Assembly: GCA_008828725.1 (NCBI GenBank) | Contig: MEHQ01002784.1 | Location: forward strand, 362,323-426,322 | From: Saccharina japonica | Taxonomy: Eukaryota > Sar > Phaeophyceae > Laminariales > Laminariaceae | DNA length: 64,000 bases | Direction: 5' to 3' | Part shown: in pieces, positions 25,048 through 36,039 of the stretch | How the letters are laid out: the number at the start of each line of letters is the position of its first letter | How positions within the stretch are numbered: position 1 is the stretch's first letter | Translations under genes and position numbers: made by a program | Notes under the pieces: model-generated | The model's input: only the letters and a program-made list of their open reading frames with translations | The model's database searches: none | What the model was told of the DNA's origin: nothing

Positions 25048-27799
25048 GTGGCGGCGGCAACGGCGCCGATGGCGATTCAACGTCGCCGGCGAAAATTCAA
25101 CCGTACTTGGATGCCAAAACACGCTCGCGGGGGAGCGGCGGCCGTTGGCTTTGCGTCGTTTGATGCAGACAAGACAAACCAATACTCTACAGAACCAGAT
25201 TCAGAAGCCATAATAGACGGTCCTTACTTGTCATGCACATATTTCTGGAGCCTTAAAACTAGAAAAATAATCGCCGGAAATCACGGCTAACCACAATCCC
25301 ATATTAATTGGTATGAACACTTCTTTCTAGACGCGTTCGGTGGATGTGAGCCAAAACAATTGACGGAGCAAGACATTATGCACAAGGCTGACCAAGGGCC
25401 GCGCCGGACACTGTTGACTTTCAACAGCCTTGTCTGCCTGCGCATCGTCGGATACACTCTATGACATACGAATGCACCGGTTTGGGTTCCTCGCTGTGGA
25501 TAGTATGCTCCAATTTGGTGCACGTTGTTCCAGCTCTCTGAAACCGAAACCACCGTTAGGGCTAAACCAACATTTCAACAGTGCATTGAATCTTAAAAAC
25601 ACTTGTGAAGACGCAACGTCCTGAACCGAGTTGACAATACATTACACTTCCCTATAAACTCTAGTTCAACGCCTCAGATATCACGCCCACCTTGACTTCC
25701 CACAGATTTAGCAACATATGCTCGGGCGCGACAGCACCCTTGGATAGCACGGCCATCCTCAGAAACATCCTCTGCTTCTTCGCCCCTAGCTTGTCAAAGC
25801 TAGCATCCAGGACGCGATTGAGTGATGTTGTGGCCATTCCTTTCGCCAAGAGCATGCCCCCCTTGTTTTTGAGGTATTCGTGGAGTTCTTTCCACTCTTG
25901 CGCTGAAGTACCACGCCTTCTCACACCGGGCATGGAGCCAGCGATCGCTAGCGCTAAGGGTAAAAGCCCGCATTCGCGTCCCACCTGCGAGAGAACAGGA
26001 CACGGCCAAGACTGGATGACTCTCGACCTGATTCCGGGTTGTCTTTGTGGAAAACGTAACGAACCTACGACGGCAATATACCGTGCTGTTATCTTGCCGC
26101 CATTGGGTCGCAGCTATTGCCACACGCACATAATGGCGACAATGTATCTCCATCTGCAGACTGTTGGACGAAATAGCAGCATGAGGTGAAAATAAATATT
26201 GTTCCTGGTGTATCACAAAGTCGACGCGCCAACAGGCCTGGCGACGCACAGAACAACCCAGCGAAACCCGGCATATTTGGCGGTCGCGCTACAGCCAAGG
26301 TGAGGTGGTATGTCTCCCTTTGAAAACTTAACTTTAACCCACGAGTACCACATCGATGCCTGCAGCTATGCTCCCATTGATCCGTTCCCCGGTGCTTATC
26401 TCCAATACTTGCAGTTGAGGTAACTTCATTCAATACGGGGACACACCGTCCACCTAACCTGACAAAAATAACTCACCTCCTCCATGGCTGCCTGGACATC
26501 CGCCCCGGGTGACGCGACATTCCCACTCGCACGACTCAGCAGCATCACCGCCTCTTCTTCCGTCATGTCCCCTACATCGGTGCGTGTTACTCCGGGAGCT
26601 CCGACCACTGAGCCGTCGCGAGTAGTCACCAGCAGTACAAGCCCCGTAGGCAGCACCGTGTCCACTACTTCGCGCTCCCACACGTCGTCCAGCACGACCA
26701 GGCGAGGCAAACTGCTTGTCGTTGCGACTGCAGTCAGGTGCTGAACGACCGCGGCCACGGTGTTGAATCCGTCTGATGGTACCCCATGGGGAGTGTCCGT
26801 GGATGCGGCTCCCACCTCCCTCGCCAGCCCCTGAAAGAGGGCATGGAGCTGAACATTTCCGCCTCGACCAACCCTAATCCAGAAAATACCCTGTCGGAAG
26901 TGATTCCGGACAACCTTGTGGTTGACAACTGACGATGCCAGAACCGTCTTGCCCCCTCCACCCATGCCAATAAGCATGTGGGGGGGGCTGCCAACACCAG
27001 ACTTCGTGAGAGCTCTAACAACCTCCTCCATCTTACACGTGCGCTCCACGTGGCTATCAGGCAGGGAGAGTGCACCGATGGGAATAGCGGCCCTGGGCTC
27101 TATCTTAGGCGGTAGGAGCCCCCTTTGCGCCTCCCGTACATCCAATATTGCGAGCACCCCGATGTCCTCCCAAATTTTGCGGAGTTTGGCTTCAAAATCG
27201 CCAATTTCCGCGGTGTCCTTTCGATGGCAAAGGCAAGCGCTAATTTTACGTCGGGTGGCTAATGTCTTCGCACGCTTTGCTAACCGGTTTGTCGTGGTTT
27301 CGAAGTCCTGCAGGCATTTTTGTACCGGTGAGCCAGACAGTGTGCCCCCTGCTTTGCCAAGGTCGATGAAGACACCGACGATAAACGCGCACCAGGAAAT
27401 CAAATTCCGCAGATTCTTCTCCGCCTCAACTGCTCCCCCAGCAGCTTCAATCAGAGCTTTGAAGCCCTGACAAATGGGCGTGAGAGGGCCCACGCTTGCG
27501 ATGTTGAGCAAGCCTACGGTCGATGACGCCATCCAATCTAGTACATCTTTGGCGTCATCTGGGCAGTCTTCCAAGTCATCCAGGGCGTCGGACCCGACTA
27601 GCAGAAACGCGGGCCAAGGCTTTCTCGCTGAGAGGCGCCGCTCGATCTCCGCAAACTTCTGCGGGACCAGGAGATACGGAAAATTGCAAGCGTGGGGAAT
27701 GGGGAGTCCGCGTGTTTGACAACAGGACGAGCACCGCAACGGTAGCAGCAGCAGCAGCAGCAGTAGCAGCAGCAGTAGCAGCAGCAGCAGAAGCGGCAT
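12961..27799 (-). CDS. NB-ARC-TPR receptor-like protein (10 exons)
   Basis: Joining exons 27799-26477, 25984-25691, 22699-22316, six 126-bp TPR exons and 13122-12961 gives one frame of about 972 residues; every junction is phase 0 and GT-AG. Order: a Leu-rich start, a helical N-terminal region (about 90-230), P-loop GMGGGGKT (278-285), Walker B LVVLDDVWE (about 367), RNBS-B LVLLVTTRD (about 387), GLLPLAL, MHD motif YRMHDRLLDF, then TPRs. NB-ARC is an ADP/ATP switch; repeats after it usually sense ligands. Brown algae have an NB-ARC-TPR family proposed as pathogen receptors with shuffled TPR exons. The start is uncertain because the first 20 residues come from a CAG/CTG microsatellite, and an acceptor at 27659 could join an earlier exon instead. 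No break was seen in the coding exons. Confidence 0.85.
13819..13944 (-). CDS. TPR exon 6
   Basis: 126 bp, phase 0. Acceptor CGTGCAG|GGTAAG (after a run of about ten C on the coding strand), donor GTACAG|GTGAGA. It encodes GKYVEAEALFRRAIGIGEN to IHNLADLFVVQ. Confidence 0.88.
15439..15564 (-). CDS. TPR exon 5
   Basis: 126 bp, phase 0. Acceptor TCCTGCAG|GGTAAG, donor GAGCAA|GTGAGA. It encodes GKNLDAQALYLRCISILEK to LHNLAGLYREQ. Confidence 0.88.
16575..16700 (-). CDS. TPR exon 4
   Basis: 126 bp, phase 0. Acceptor CGTGCAG|GGTGAA, donor GCGCAA|GTGAGA. It encodes GEYAEAEALCLRAIDIQKK to LKNLAVVFQAQ. Confidence 0.88.
17716..17841 (-). CDS. TPR exon 3
   Basis: 126 bp, phase 0. Acceptor CTTGCAG|GGTAAG, donor GCGCAG|GTGAGG. 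It encodes GKHAEAEPLFRRAIGIEEK to LNDLAVVLNAQ. It lies only about 540 bp from TPR exon 2 and shares its first helix almost exactly, consistent with a recent duplication. Confidence 0.88.
18379..18504 (-). CDS. TPR exon 2
   Basis: 126 bp, phase 0. Acceptor CTCGCAG|CGTAAG, donor GAACAG|GTGAGG. It encodes RKHAEAEPLFRRAIQIQEK to LNHLALLLNEQ. The first residue is Arg where the other modules have Gly or Ala. Confidence 0.88.
19023..19039 (-). pseudogene. Truncated TPR exon remnant
   Basis: An acceptor-like CTGCAG|GGTAAATATGATGAG starts a module (GKYDE) at 19039, but TPR similarity stops after about five codons. The next bases match the intron landmark TTGATCTGGTTGAAACG of another cassette. A deletion has fused an exon start to the downstream intron. 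The remnant lacks a donor and is probably skipped. Confidence 0.6.
20171..20296 (-). CDS. TPR exon 1
   Basis: 126 bp, 42 codons, phase 0. Acceptor CCTGCAG|GCTAAG, donor GTGCAG|GTGAGA. It begins AKYAEAELRYLRSMEI and ends LSNLAVLFTVQ, a full TPR helix pair of the kinesin-light-chain/nephrocystin type (EKTLGPDHP between the helices). Confidence 0.88.
20486..20566 (+). repeat. Dispersed repeat GCATGGCCGTAGTCGTATGACC, copy 1
   Basis: CATGCATGGCCGTAGTTGTA, then TGACCATAGACCCTCGCAT, ACAATGTAGGGACGGAGCAC and GACCAGGCAG. Related copies lie at 43328-43425 (- strand), 44190-44420 and 55802-55905. Confidence 0.8.
21934..22104. repeat. (CCCA)n microsatellite, about 170 bp
   Basis: Nearly pure CCCA/CCCACC repeats in the intron between NB-ARC exon 3 and the first TPR exon. 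The Pro-Thr-His and Gly-Trp-Val open frames here are artefacts of the repeat. Confidence 0.97.
22316..22699 (-). CDS. NB-ARC gene exon 3: winged helix with MHD motif, leading into TPRs
   Basis: The acceptor TTCGAACAG|GATGTCCAG and donor TACCTCCAG|GTGGGT enclose 128 codons. ARGLMDRSLLQ followed by YRMHDRLLDFARNRI is the winged-helix and MHD segment that holds ADP in the resting state. The remainder is helical and ends FFYLQ, which runs in frame into the first TPR exon. Confidence 0.85.
22800..25600. other. Intron of the NB-ARC gene, with a CAG/CTG tract
   Basis: The interval between exons 2 and 3 has no recognised gene. It holds interrupted CAG repeats at 24937-24975 and 24988-25050. GGAACTGAGCCCAGTTCCTGG near 24671 is a short palindromic stretch. 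Confidence 0.7.
25691..25984 (-). CDS. NB-ARC gene exon 2: GLPL segment
   Basis: The acceptor is TCTCTCGCAG|GTGGGACGC and the donor is GAAGTCAAG|GTGGGC: 98 codons, phase 0 at both ends. It encodes GLLPLALAIAGSM, the GLPL motif of the ARC1 subdomain. Helical sequence ending NLWEVK follows, typical of the start of the winged-helix (ARC2) part. Confidence 0.85.
26477..27799 (-). CDS. NB-ARC gene exon 1: N-terminal helical region and nucleotide-binding core
   Basis: The exon ends at MEE|GTGAGT (donor at 26476-26475). The N-terminal part (residues about 90-230) is predicted helical, with an LDVREAQRGLLP linker. It looks like a four-helix-bundle type domain, as found before NB-ARC in some plant and fungal receptors, but this is inferred. 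The nucleotide-binding motifs are complete: GMGGGGKT, LVVLDDVWE and VTTRD. A pyrimidine-rich stretch ending CCCGCAG|AAGTTTGCG lies at 27659/27658, so the coding exon may really begin there. Confidence 0.85.
27738..27793. repeat. CAG/CTG microsatellite at the 5' end of the NB-ARC gene
   Basis: AGCAGCAGCAG with scattered GTA triplets. On the - strand it reads CTG and would encode 16-17 leucines directly after the candidate ATG at 27799. Either it makes a hydrophobic leader or it is noncoding and the true first exon is elsewhere. Confidence 0.9.
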
Positions 27800-27999
27800 C
27801 CAACTACTGTAGTAAGACCACCTCGAGCAAACGGTGTCAACAACTTCGAAGAGAAAGGGACCCTAGTAAAACACATTGATACCTCCATCGTGGTGGGTTC
27901 CGTGGGTCCTCCTGCTCTTACGCTCCCCCCGCTGAACGGTGCGCGGGTCGCCATCCCACTGCTAGCTGGGCCGATGGGCCACCTGGTGCACGCAAATTC

Positions 28000-29400
28000 G
28001 GGAAAATACATAAAACCCGAATGGCGAGTAAATAAAAAAAGACAAGGGGTACAAGAGCCTACTTGGTCACAATAAGGCGAGGCGTGCTTGGTAATAACTT
28101 GGGAGATGGATAGCTTTGACAGCTGAGGGGGTGACAGCAAAAAAATGTATGTAAATCGGACTAAGCGCTAACTTATACCTGGTAGAAAAGGATGTATCCG
28201 GTACATAGGGCCGAACGAAAACGAGGCGTTCCGGGGTAGAAAATAGGGTTTGTGACCGTGCAGAAGTCTGGGCACCGCCAGCCAAATCAGTACGGACGGC
28301 AATCTTCTGCACACGCCACTTCACACAAATCGCGCGGGTTGGTCCACATTTTTGGTGTCCACGTCCATCTACCGAGGTCGTATTTTGTGCCCGTCGGGTC
28401 AAAAGCCGTTCGTTCCTCCGGAAAAACGAAACAAAACGGGTGCCAAACGTTTGTATTCCTGTTCCAAAACCACTGTGTTGACACTTGACACAGAATACAC
28501 GGAATATCTTCGTCTTCGTAACCAATTAGTAGCAATCCATGTGTAGCATGAAAATATCCCGTTCGGTTCGTGTCAATTATCTTTGAAGGGGGTTAAGACA
28601 CGCCTTCAACGCCTACTATCTTCACTCTCTTGGAGAAAACAAACACTTCAGCATAGACAAGCATTCATAACGTATACCTGGTTCATAACTGCCGTCATTG
28701 CACTGCTTCTTGAATCCAATGTCTAGCGTTGTGCTCCTTCGTATAGCCTTGGGGGTCATTTTTTTTGTTTTAAAACGATGCGGGTTAAATAAAGCAAACA
28801 CCATTGATCGATACGACTCGCTGTGAACGACCTAGCACTCTGACTGATCAAGGTCGTCATGTCTAACAGCAGTTAAACACACACACATTAGAGCGGAACC
28901 GATCCGTTTCGGACTGCATAAAATTATGTTTTCGGTATTCCTGTATCAAATAAAAAATAGCAGGGCTGCTCACTGGCCGGGTCAATCCTCGGGGGTCAGG
29001 TGGGGTCGGGTTGGGTGAAGGTGACCTGACCCGATCCATGGGAGTCTGAAAACCTCCAGACCTGACCCGACCCAACCCGACCCGACCCGACCCGTAACAT
29101 TTCGAAGCTGCTTGAACCGACCCGCGGGTATAATATGGTCGTGACCCATGTAGAGCCCTGAAAAATAGACCCCGTCAATTCGTATGTTGTAGTTTGTCTT
29201 TTGAACGGTGAGTTTTTTCAAAATGTGCTTTTTTTGTAGTAGGGCCACTACCTGCAAATACTTGCCGTGCACCTTTAAAACTCCAGCACTTTTCTGGCGA
29301 CAAAAAACTTGGACTTAGAGTTGGATTTTTTTGCAGTGGTGGAAACGTACCAAGTACTGAACCTGAGGGTCCCCACCTGCCACGAAATCCTTTGACATCG
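28000..29400. other. No gene recognised; short GACCC/GGGTC inverted tracts
   Basis: Probably the upstream region of the NB-ARC gene. At 28978-29095 GGGTC-rich sequence (GGTGGGGTCGGGTTGGGTG) faces (GACCC)n, giving an imperfect inverted repeat that could be a small foldback element. Confidence 0.5.
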
Positions 29401-29569
29401 ACAAAATGTAGGATTCGGTGCGTATGGAATCCGGTTTTCGTGCAGGCGGTGTTAATTCTGGAAACGGAGGTCAGAAGGTCTCGTGGACTTGAGGGCATGC
29501 GAGTTCCAGAGAGACGCGAGGGAGAGTGTCGGGGGGCGATCTCAGCATCACGTACGCATTGGAAGCAGG

Positions 29570-31500
29570 ATCATTGCCCAGTACATGAGTCAGCTTTCCA
29601 ACTTGCTCGCACCAGCATCAGTCGGACACAGCGGGGCCGTGCAGTCACCACCGCAGGACATGGCGCAAACGAGCGGGTTATGGACCTTCTGCAGCAGGTC
29701 CCACGGCAGATACCGGGCCAAGGGGCCCGCCTGGTGATCAGCGAGTAGCGCGAGCAGCACCAGCACCAGCACCAGTTGCCGCCGCCGCCGCCGCCGCCGC
29801 CACCGCCACGGCAAACACACCACCACCAACAGCAGCAGCACCACCACCACCAGCAGCACCAACAGCACCAGCCACAGCACCAACAGCACCGCCAGTAGCA
29901 ACAGCACCACCCACAACAACCATAGCACAACCCGTTTCCCCAACAACCGCAGCTCCAGCAGCAGTGTTCCGTCCAACATAACTACCCACAACCTCAACCT
30001 CTACCCTTGAAGTGGGGTCCAGCGCAAGTCGGTGCTCAACTAGGGCCAGGTGCCGCCCTTGCGCCGGGCCAGCTGCCGACCAACGCACATGGCGTCAGTT
30101 TAGCAGGCATGTCGCACAGCCTTGCATGATAGCCACGGACGCTGCCAGGCGGGAGCTAAAGCTCTGGGGCGAGGAAGGCGGGGAGATCTCCTTCATCTTG
30201 CGTGGGGGGCACACCGTCACCTCGGCCCTCACGGCGGCAACGCTTTAGAATCTGGTTGGCAAGGTGGCCGATCCCACCGCCAAAATAGCAAGCTGGTTGC
30301 CATCGCTCTCGAACATTATCGGACAATCTGTGCCCGTGGGATGAACGCAGTTCCCACGCCACCCGGTCAAGCATTCCGCCATATTTATCAAGGCCTTGGC
30401 AATCGAACAGGACCAAAGAACGGAGATTTCGTCCGATATCTCCAAGTCGAGGACGGAAAGGGCTGCTGGAAGAGATGTGCGTGGTACAGCAGCGCCTTGA
30501 GGGTTTGACGGCCTTCCACGTCAGCGAGACTGTTTTTAGGACCACCTGTGTCCGCGGAATGAACGCAGTTCTTACACCACTCGGCGAAGCATTCCGGCAT
30601 GTTTATCAAGCCCTTGGCAATCGAAAAGGACTACGGGACGGAGACTTCGTCCGATATCTCCAAGTGGAGGACGGAAGGGGCTGCTCGAAGAGGTGTGCAT
30701 GGTACAGCGGTGCCTGAAGGATGCCACGGCCTTTCACGCAGCGAGACTGCACCAAAGCAGAAGGGTGTGAAAAACCGCATCACTGACGCCATCAACGCGG
30801 ACTTGAAGGGGTTTCTCAGGGAGCTAAGGGTTGCGCCGAGGCAGCAGCACGCCTTCGTGGCGTCAGTCAGTGCGTCCAGTCAACCCGCAATGCGGTTCGA
30901 GCAGCTATCGTGCTAAGTGAACCGCAGTCACACGCATAACCTCATCAGGAGGTAGGACAACGGCCTCGTGGCCGCGCGGAAAAAGTATTTGGCGGCAAGA
31001 CGGGACCGGCCGAGAGGAAACCGGCGGATGCCGGCGACCTTGCAGGACGGGTGCGCCCGCAAAACTACGTCGTAGGCACCACGTTCTCCTCACCGTCATC
31101 AGTTGTAACAGTCCGTGTCGGAGTGGAAAACACCCGCCAGCGTGTGTGCCGGCAGAATATGAGAGAGGGCCCTCTCCACGTATGACCGCGATCCTCCGCA
31201 TCCGAACGCTCCCCCCCCTCCCACTGGCCCCGCCCAGATCTCTCTCCCACCCGCACAGAACTCGGCACCTGCGACAGCATCTACACCAGCGGCTAGCAGC
31301 TCCGCACCCCCTCGACAGACCCCTCTCCGTCCCACGCCCCAGGCATCCACCGCACGCTTCAGCGCCAACCACTGGCACAGGAGCAACGGCGCAGAAGGGA
31401 CCAGCACCTGATGATGCCGGCCTCGTCTATCGACGGGGCCGACAAGGGGGGGGGTGGGGGCGGTAGCACCGGCGCCGTTCGCGGACGCGAGCAAGACGGT
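29570..31500 (+). pseudogene. Decayed Q/H/P-rich ORF, possibly Gag of the downstream element
   Basis: A forward reading contains CAG/CAC tracts (29749-29935) giving Gln/His and ten prolines, then PLPLKWGPAQVGAQLGPG, a duplicated segment and a Pro/Ala-rich tail (about 31200-31400). Several stops interrupt it. Position and composition would fit a Gag-like ORF ahead of the recombinase element at 36-38 kb, but no diagnostic motif is seen. Confidence 0.3.
30335..30735 (+). repeat. Tandem duplication of about 220 bp
   Basis: ATGAACGCAGTTCCCACGCC at 30340 and ATGAACGCAGTTCTTACACC at 30561 start two copies. Both run through TTCGTCCGATATCTCCAAGT and GAGGACGGAA.GGGCTGCT. Copies are about 85 percent alike by eye. 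Confidence 0.9.
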
Positions 31501-31879
31501 AGGTCTGCTCGCGGCTCCGCAGCCCGGCTCGGTGGCACCGAAACTGCTTCATGGTGAGACAAAAGGTCCCCGGTCCACGCCCGACAGAACAGTCGAGAGA
31601 CCCAAAACGTTGTTGCGGGTTGCAGCCTGACAAGAAAAAATAGCGGTCGGGCGACCACAGAAAACAAAAAACAAAAAACAGAACTAGGCAGAGCAATTCG
31701 ACTGACGAGCATAAGCAGCAGAACAAATTGCAACCATAAATAGTATTTCATGACAGGTACTGTAGTACTCATGCAAGGTTCCCACGAACAACGCATCCGA
31801 CAAAGGATCCCTAGGATGGGACAGCCCACGCAGTTTCCTTCTGACAGGGTACACAGGCACTTCACCCCTGTTGGGAAAA

Positions 31880-32160
31880 ACACAACAAGATAACCTCGTT
31901 GATTCGTCAGGGGGGCAGGATTGTCGCCATGGGGGAACAAAACAAGAGATCCTCGTTGACCCACCAGACAGGCAGTACTCCCCTCGCGGGCAAAGAAGAC
32001 AAGAGACTCTCGTTGGTCCATCAGACGAGCTGTATATCCTTCGCGGAAACAGCAGACAAGACGCCTTCGTTGTCCACCAGGCACGCACAACTTCCCTCGC
32101 GGGAAGGGAGAAAAATACGAAAAAAAGATCCTCGTTGATCTTTCAGGCCAAACGCTATTG
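31880..32160. repeat. Minisatellite of about 60 bp (CTCGTTGaccCACCAG)
   Basis: Units with CAAGAGATCCTCGTTGACCC and CCACCAGACAGGCAG, then CCCTCGCGGG, start near 31888, 31950, 32009, 32057 and 32124. A related array lies at 34225-34390 (CAAGAGACCCTTGCTCACCC, GGTCCTCGATGGTCCATCAG). The two arrays lie about 2.3 kb apart in the same orientation. Confidence 0.8.
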
Positions 32161-32199
32161 GAGACAGTGTATTGTCAATTAAAAAAACACTAGGATTTC

Positions 32200-34200
32200 C
32201 CACAGAAACAAGTTGTAATATTTCATCACTGCTCGCTATAGCACGAATCTTATAAAAACAAAAAACGAGCTTAAAAAAACAAAACGAGAAAAAAATAATA
32301 AAACCAAATCCTGGGGCGCGTTTTATACGATAGAGGTAGCCTTTTTCAGCAAAAACACACATTTATGACTGCCGGTTCTCCTTTCACTCGAGGAACTCTC
32401 GTACCCAATATCGTTTCGAACAACCAGTTGCTCTTAACCCATTTATTACTGGAAAAATGATCCCACACTAATCCCAAGTAGTTTGTCCCCAAAAACGGGG
32501 GACCAGTTCTTAAGGGCTTAACGTGTTATACGTTGTACGTATATGTATTTAAAGCCATCGGACTGAAAGTTCGTGTTTTCTCGGAGTCAGTACGTAGTCT
32601 GGGTGAGGTATGGAGCTCCTATTATATAATCAAGTGACCACCCTCCGAGAAATGTAGGTGCTATCATACCCCCAAAAGGCATGCGTCTAACATTCAAGAA
32701 TGCTCCTATACTGTAACCAAATCAGGAGCCCTTCGTAGAAACAAAAAGGTGCACTCCTGCCGTAGTAAGGTTTCCTGGCCGAATGTTGGCTTAACATCGG
32801 CCTGAGGCCTGAGAAACTCTCAGCGGGATGAAGAATTCGAAGCGGCGAGATTCCAAGCCCTCCACAGACCTGCATCGACAAAAACAACGACTAGGACATG
32901 AAAAACTGGACAGGGCGCGCTCCTTATAGGGGTCGGAGCCCCCCCGGTCACAGTGTTCACACGACGGCCGGTGATATGTGCAGGCGCCGACAAGGCGTCT
33001 GATGGAAAAACAGTTGGCCGCTGGTGTGTAGAAAACAGAAGACGCAAATTCTCGATCCCTCCCCGACGGCGAAAAATAGGCCTTCTTTTAAGGTTTGGGA
33101 TAACAGGGTAAAACGCCGCGGGCAACCTCTTGTCCCCTACGAGACCACGGATGCGCCTGGTTTCATTCGAGTCCGTATGCTACAGTCATTGGTCTTGCCC
33201 GCCACGAAGCGGGTTGGCCGTGGGTTGGTTATATGTAGAGATCGATGGTCTATCAGCGCATGAGCTGATATATTCCATCAGCGTGTTGACAATTTACAAC
33301 GCCCAAACACAAACTGCAGCGTGCAGCCGAGTGAAAAAAATCAACTATTAAGCTACTACCAAGACAAATTACAGGGTTCCCGTTGTTCCCACAGCGGCGG
33401 TACGAGAATATCTTCAGCTGCCGTAAAACCTTGTTTGGAGACTAAACTTTGCAACACTGCTGTGTTTGTTTCCATCAGCATCGGCCTCAGGCAGCAAGAG
33501 CTTTCCTCACGAAACAAACAAAGAGAACATCCTAGTCATGGGCAACTCCGGACATGTGAGCCTTACCGAAAGCGCATATCTCGCAACATAACCTACAGTA
33601 GTAAGCCCTCGCTCAAGGCATACTTAGAAAGCTTCTATCGACCGCAAGCGTTGATGTACGACTGCCAGATCACTCTGACACACGACATTGTTCAACCCAA
33701 AGAACGCCTCAGACATTGTAAGTATAACATTCCATTGATCAGCTTAAAAATCGTGCGAGTTCTCGCGCCACCGACGTTGTTTCGGATGCAACCCCGGCGA
33801 CGGTACCGACCACTCGTACGCCGCCCGATGCAAGCCTGCAGCGGAGCCCCTTGTTCCGCAAAGCACGCGCGCCGCAAAGTAGTTCAACGGGTTCGAGGCA
33901 GGTGAATGACCAACATCCAGGAATAGGTTTACGGGATGCAAACACAACAAGACGTACGTTCTAGGGATCTGGCCATAGTTAAAAAAAATAAAAACTATAG
34001 ATGTCTTCAGAGCGGGGACAAGAGGTTGGTTCAGGAGGTGTGCCTCTTTCCGCAAGGCGTGTTCCACGGGCCACTATTTTGTTGTGTACTGGCAAAAAGT
34101 GTAGTTGCCACGGATACGACAATTCTGCAGAAAATTATACCAGGTATATTATATACCTGGCATATAATATAGCCGGCGCGGCCCCTCAATGGTTGATCCA
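32200..34200. other. No gene recognised
   Basis: AT-rich and mixed DNA. At 32432-32520 there is a TTAACCC...CTTAA segment with CCAAGTAGTTTGTCCCC, a member (reverse orientation) of a small repeat family found repeatedly in PEX2 introns. No RT motif was readable. Confidence 0.5.
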
Positions 34201-35083
34201 GCAGGCAGGCATATCTATCACCACGAGAAAATCAAACAAGAGACCCTTGCTCACCCATCAGTCAGGCAGGATTCCCTTCACGGGAAAACCCAACAGAGCA
34301 AGCCTCGCGGGGACAGACAAGAGGTCCTCGATGGTCCATCAGGCAGACAAAGCAATCCAACTTCAGACAGCCAGACAATATATCTTTGATGTTCCACCAG
34401 GTCCACAACATCAGGACATAGCAGACACAAGGTCCGCGACGGACCAATAATGACAGCGAGATTTCAGAGAACACGGTAGATGAGCCGGTAAAAATCGGCT
34501 GGCGAGTCGGCGCTAATGGCACCTCTTGGTGGAGAGGCGAAAGCTCTCAGACTTCCAAAACGAAATTACGCAACGGGATGATACAACAAGACTAGAAGCG
34601 GGCATAGTATCGCTAACCTGTACGAGCAGGTGGTCGGAGAAGAAGACGTACGTTAATATGTCTACTAAACGATACTTGGCTATCGAAGAGATAATACTAA
34701 TTATTAGCGACCTGGCGAGCACCTGCACGGAGCATGTCAGGCCTGAAGGAGGCAAAACTGGGGGATGTCTCAACAAGGAATCGGCGGCATCTCCGTGTCT
34801 CCGCTGTTGGATAAGCACGGCGCCGATCAGTAACACCAAACGTATCCCGGCCACAGGCGACCGTAACTACCGGCGTTCCCGCCAGAACCACTCGCTCTGA
34901 GCACGATCTACAGCAAAAACACTGCAGTACGACAACCACCATAGCGTCAACATCTAACCAAGAGTATGGGGTAAGTATTAGATTATGTAAGGAGGCGCAG
35001 GTGTCTGGTACTAAAGAGGGCAGCCGCGGAGGGGGCAGACAGTATCCGAGCCGCCCCTCTGGCAGCTATCGTCGCCAAAAAGG

Positions 35084-35265
35084 TGTGAACAATGAACGAT
35101 ACATACTTGGATCCAAGTACAGCCCAAGGAGCCCAGGAGGGATTACCTAACCGTGACACCCTAACAGAAGATGTGTGAACAATGAACGATACAATTTTTG
35201 ATCCAAGTACAGCCCAAGGGGTCCAGGAGGGATAACTTAACCGTGACACGCTAACAGAAGAAGTA
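35084..35265. repeat. 90-bp tandem duplication
   Basis: TGTGAACAATGAACGATACA at 35084 recurs at 35174. Both copies include GATCCAAGTACAGCCCAAGG and CCAGGAGGGAT.AC.TAACCGTGAC. Confidence 0.92.
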
Positions 35266-35573
35266 CCCCGATGCGTATGTGGAGAAGTTCTCCCCATATT
35301 CCTGGCATAACATACCAGTCTGAGAGTCGAATACCCAGACAAGAGAAAAGTGATGTCGAAAGCCGAAGTGTCGGACGCTTTCAGAAATGTGCGTGTAGCC
35401 ACGGACCAAGCGTGAAACATTTCTGCTATGGTTTGGGCGATGTGCTGGTGGCCGACCTACGACCCACGTTTGGATGGGCAGGGTCACCCAGCTTCTGGCG
35501 GGCTGTGTGGTCATCGGCGAAACACAGCACACTGCCACACCCCATTAACAGACACGGCAGTGACGTCTCATGT

Positions 35574-36012
35574 GAGAATCACTGAACCCTCGGAAGCAGG
35601 CGAACCCACCGCCGTCCCACGTGAGGCCGGCGTTCGGCCGGCCAAAGAAGGGGGGCTCTTGACCCCCTTCATTTTTGCCACCGTACAAACGAAGAATGTG
35701 CTGACGATGTTGTCGGTAGCGCGAGTCCAACAAGATCAGAACGACCGTTCTTCTCTGACTGCATCAACGTCTTTTAGTCTCGGACCATGCCGAAACGGTG
35801 TATCATACAAGAATCACTGAACCTTGGAATGTTGGTGGAGCCCACCCCCCCTCTGCTTAAGGCCGGCGTACGATCGGCCAAAAGAAGGCGGCTCTTGGAC
35901 CCTTCAATTTACCACCGTACATACGCGTCGACGATGTTTCGGTAGCGCGAGTCCAACAAGATCCGAAAGGTCGTTTTTCTCTGACAGCATCAGCTTCTTT
36001 AGCCTCGGACCA
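35574..36012. repeat. Tandem duplication of about 235 bp
   Basis: GAATCACTGAACC at 35576 recurs at 35811. Both copies include GGCCGGCGT, GCGGCTCTTGGACCC-like sequence, GTAGCGCGAGTCCAACAAGA and CTCGGACCATG at the end. Confidence 0.9.
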
Positions 36013-36039
36013 TGTTATTATTTTCGAACCGGGAGAAGT

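Noticed and set aside
29571..30088. Cys/Trp-rich or Leu/Val-rich open frames on the - strand
   Set aside because: They are antisense products of the CAG/CAC tract.
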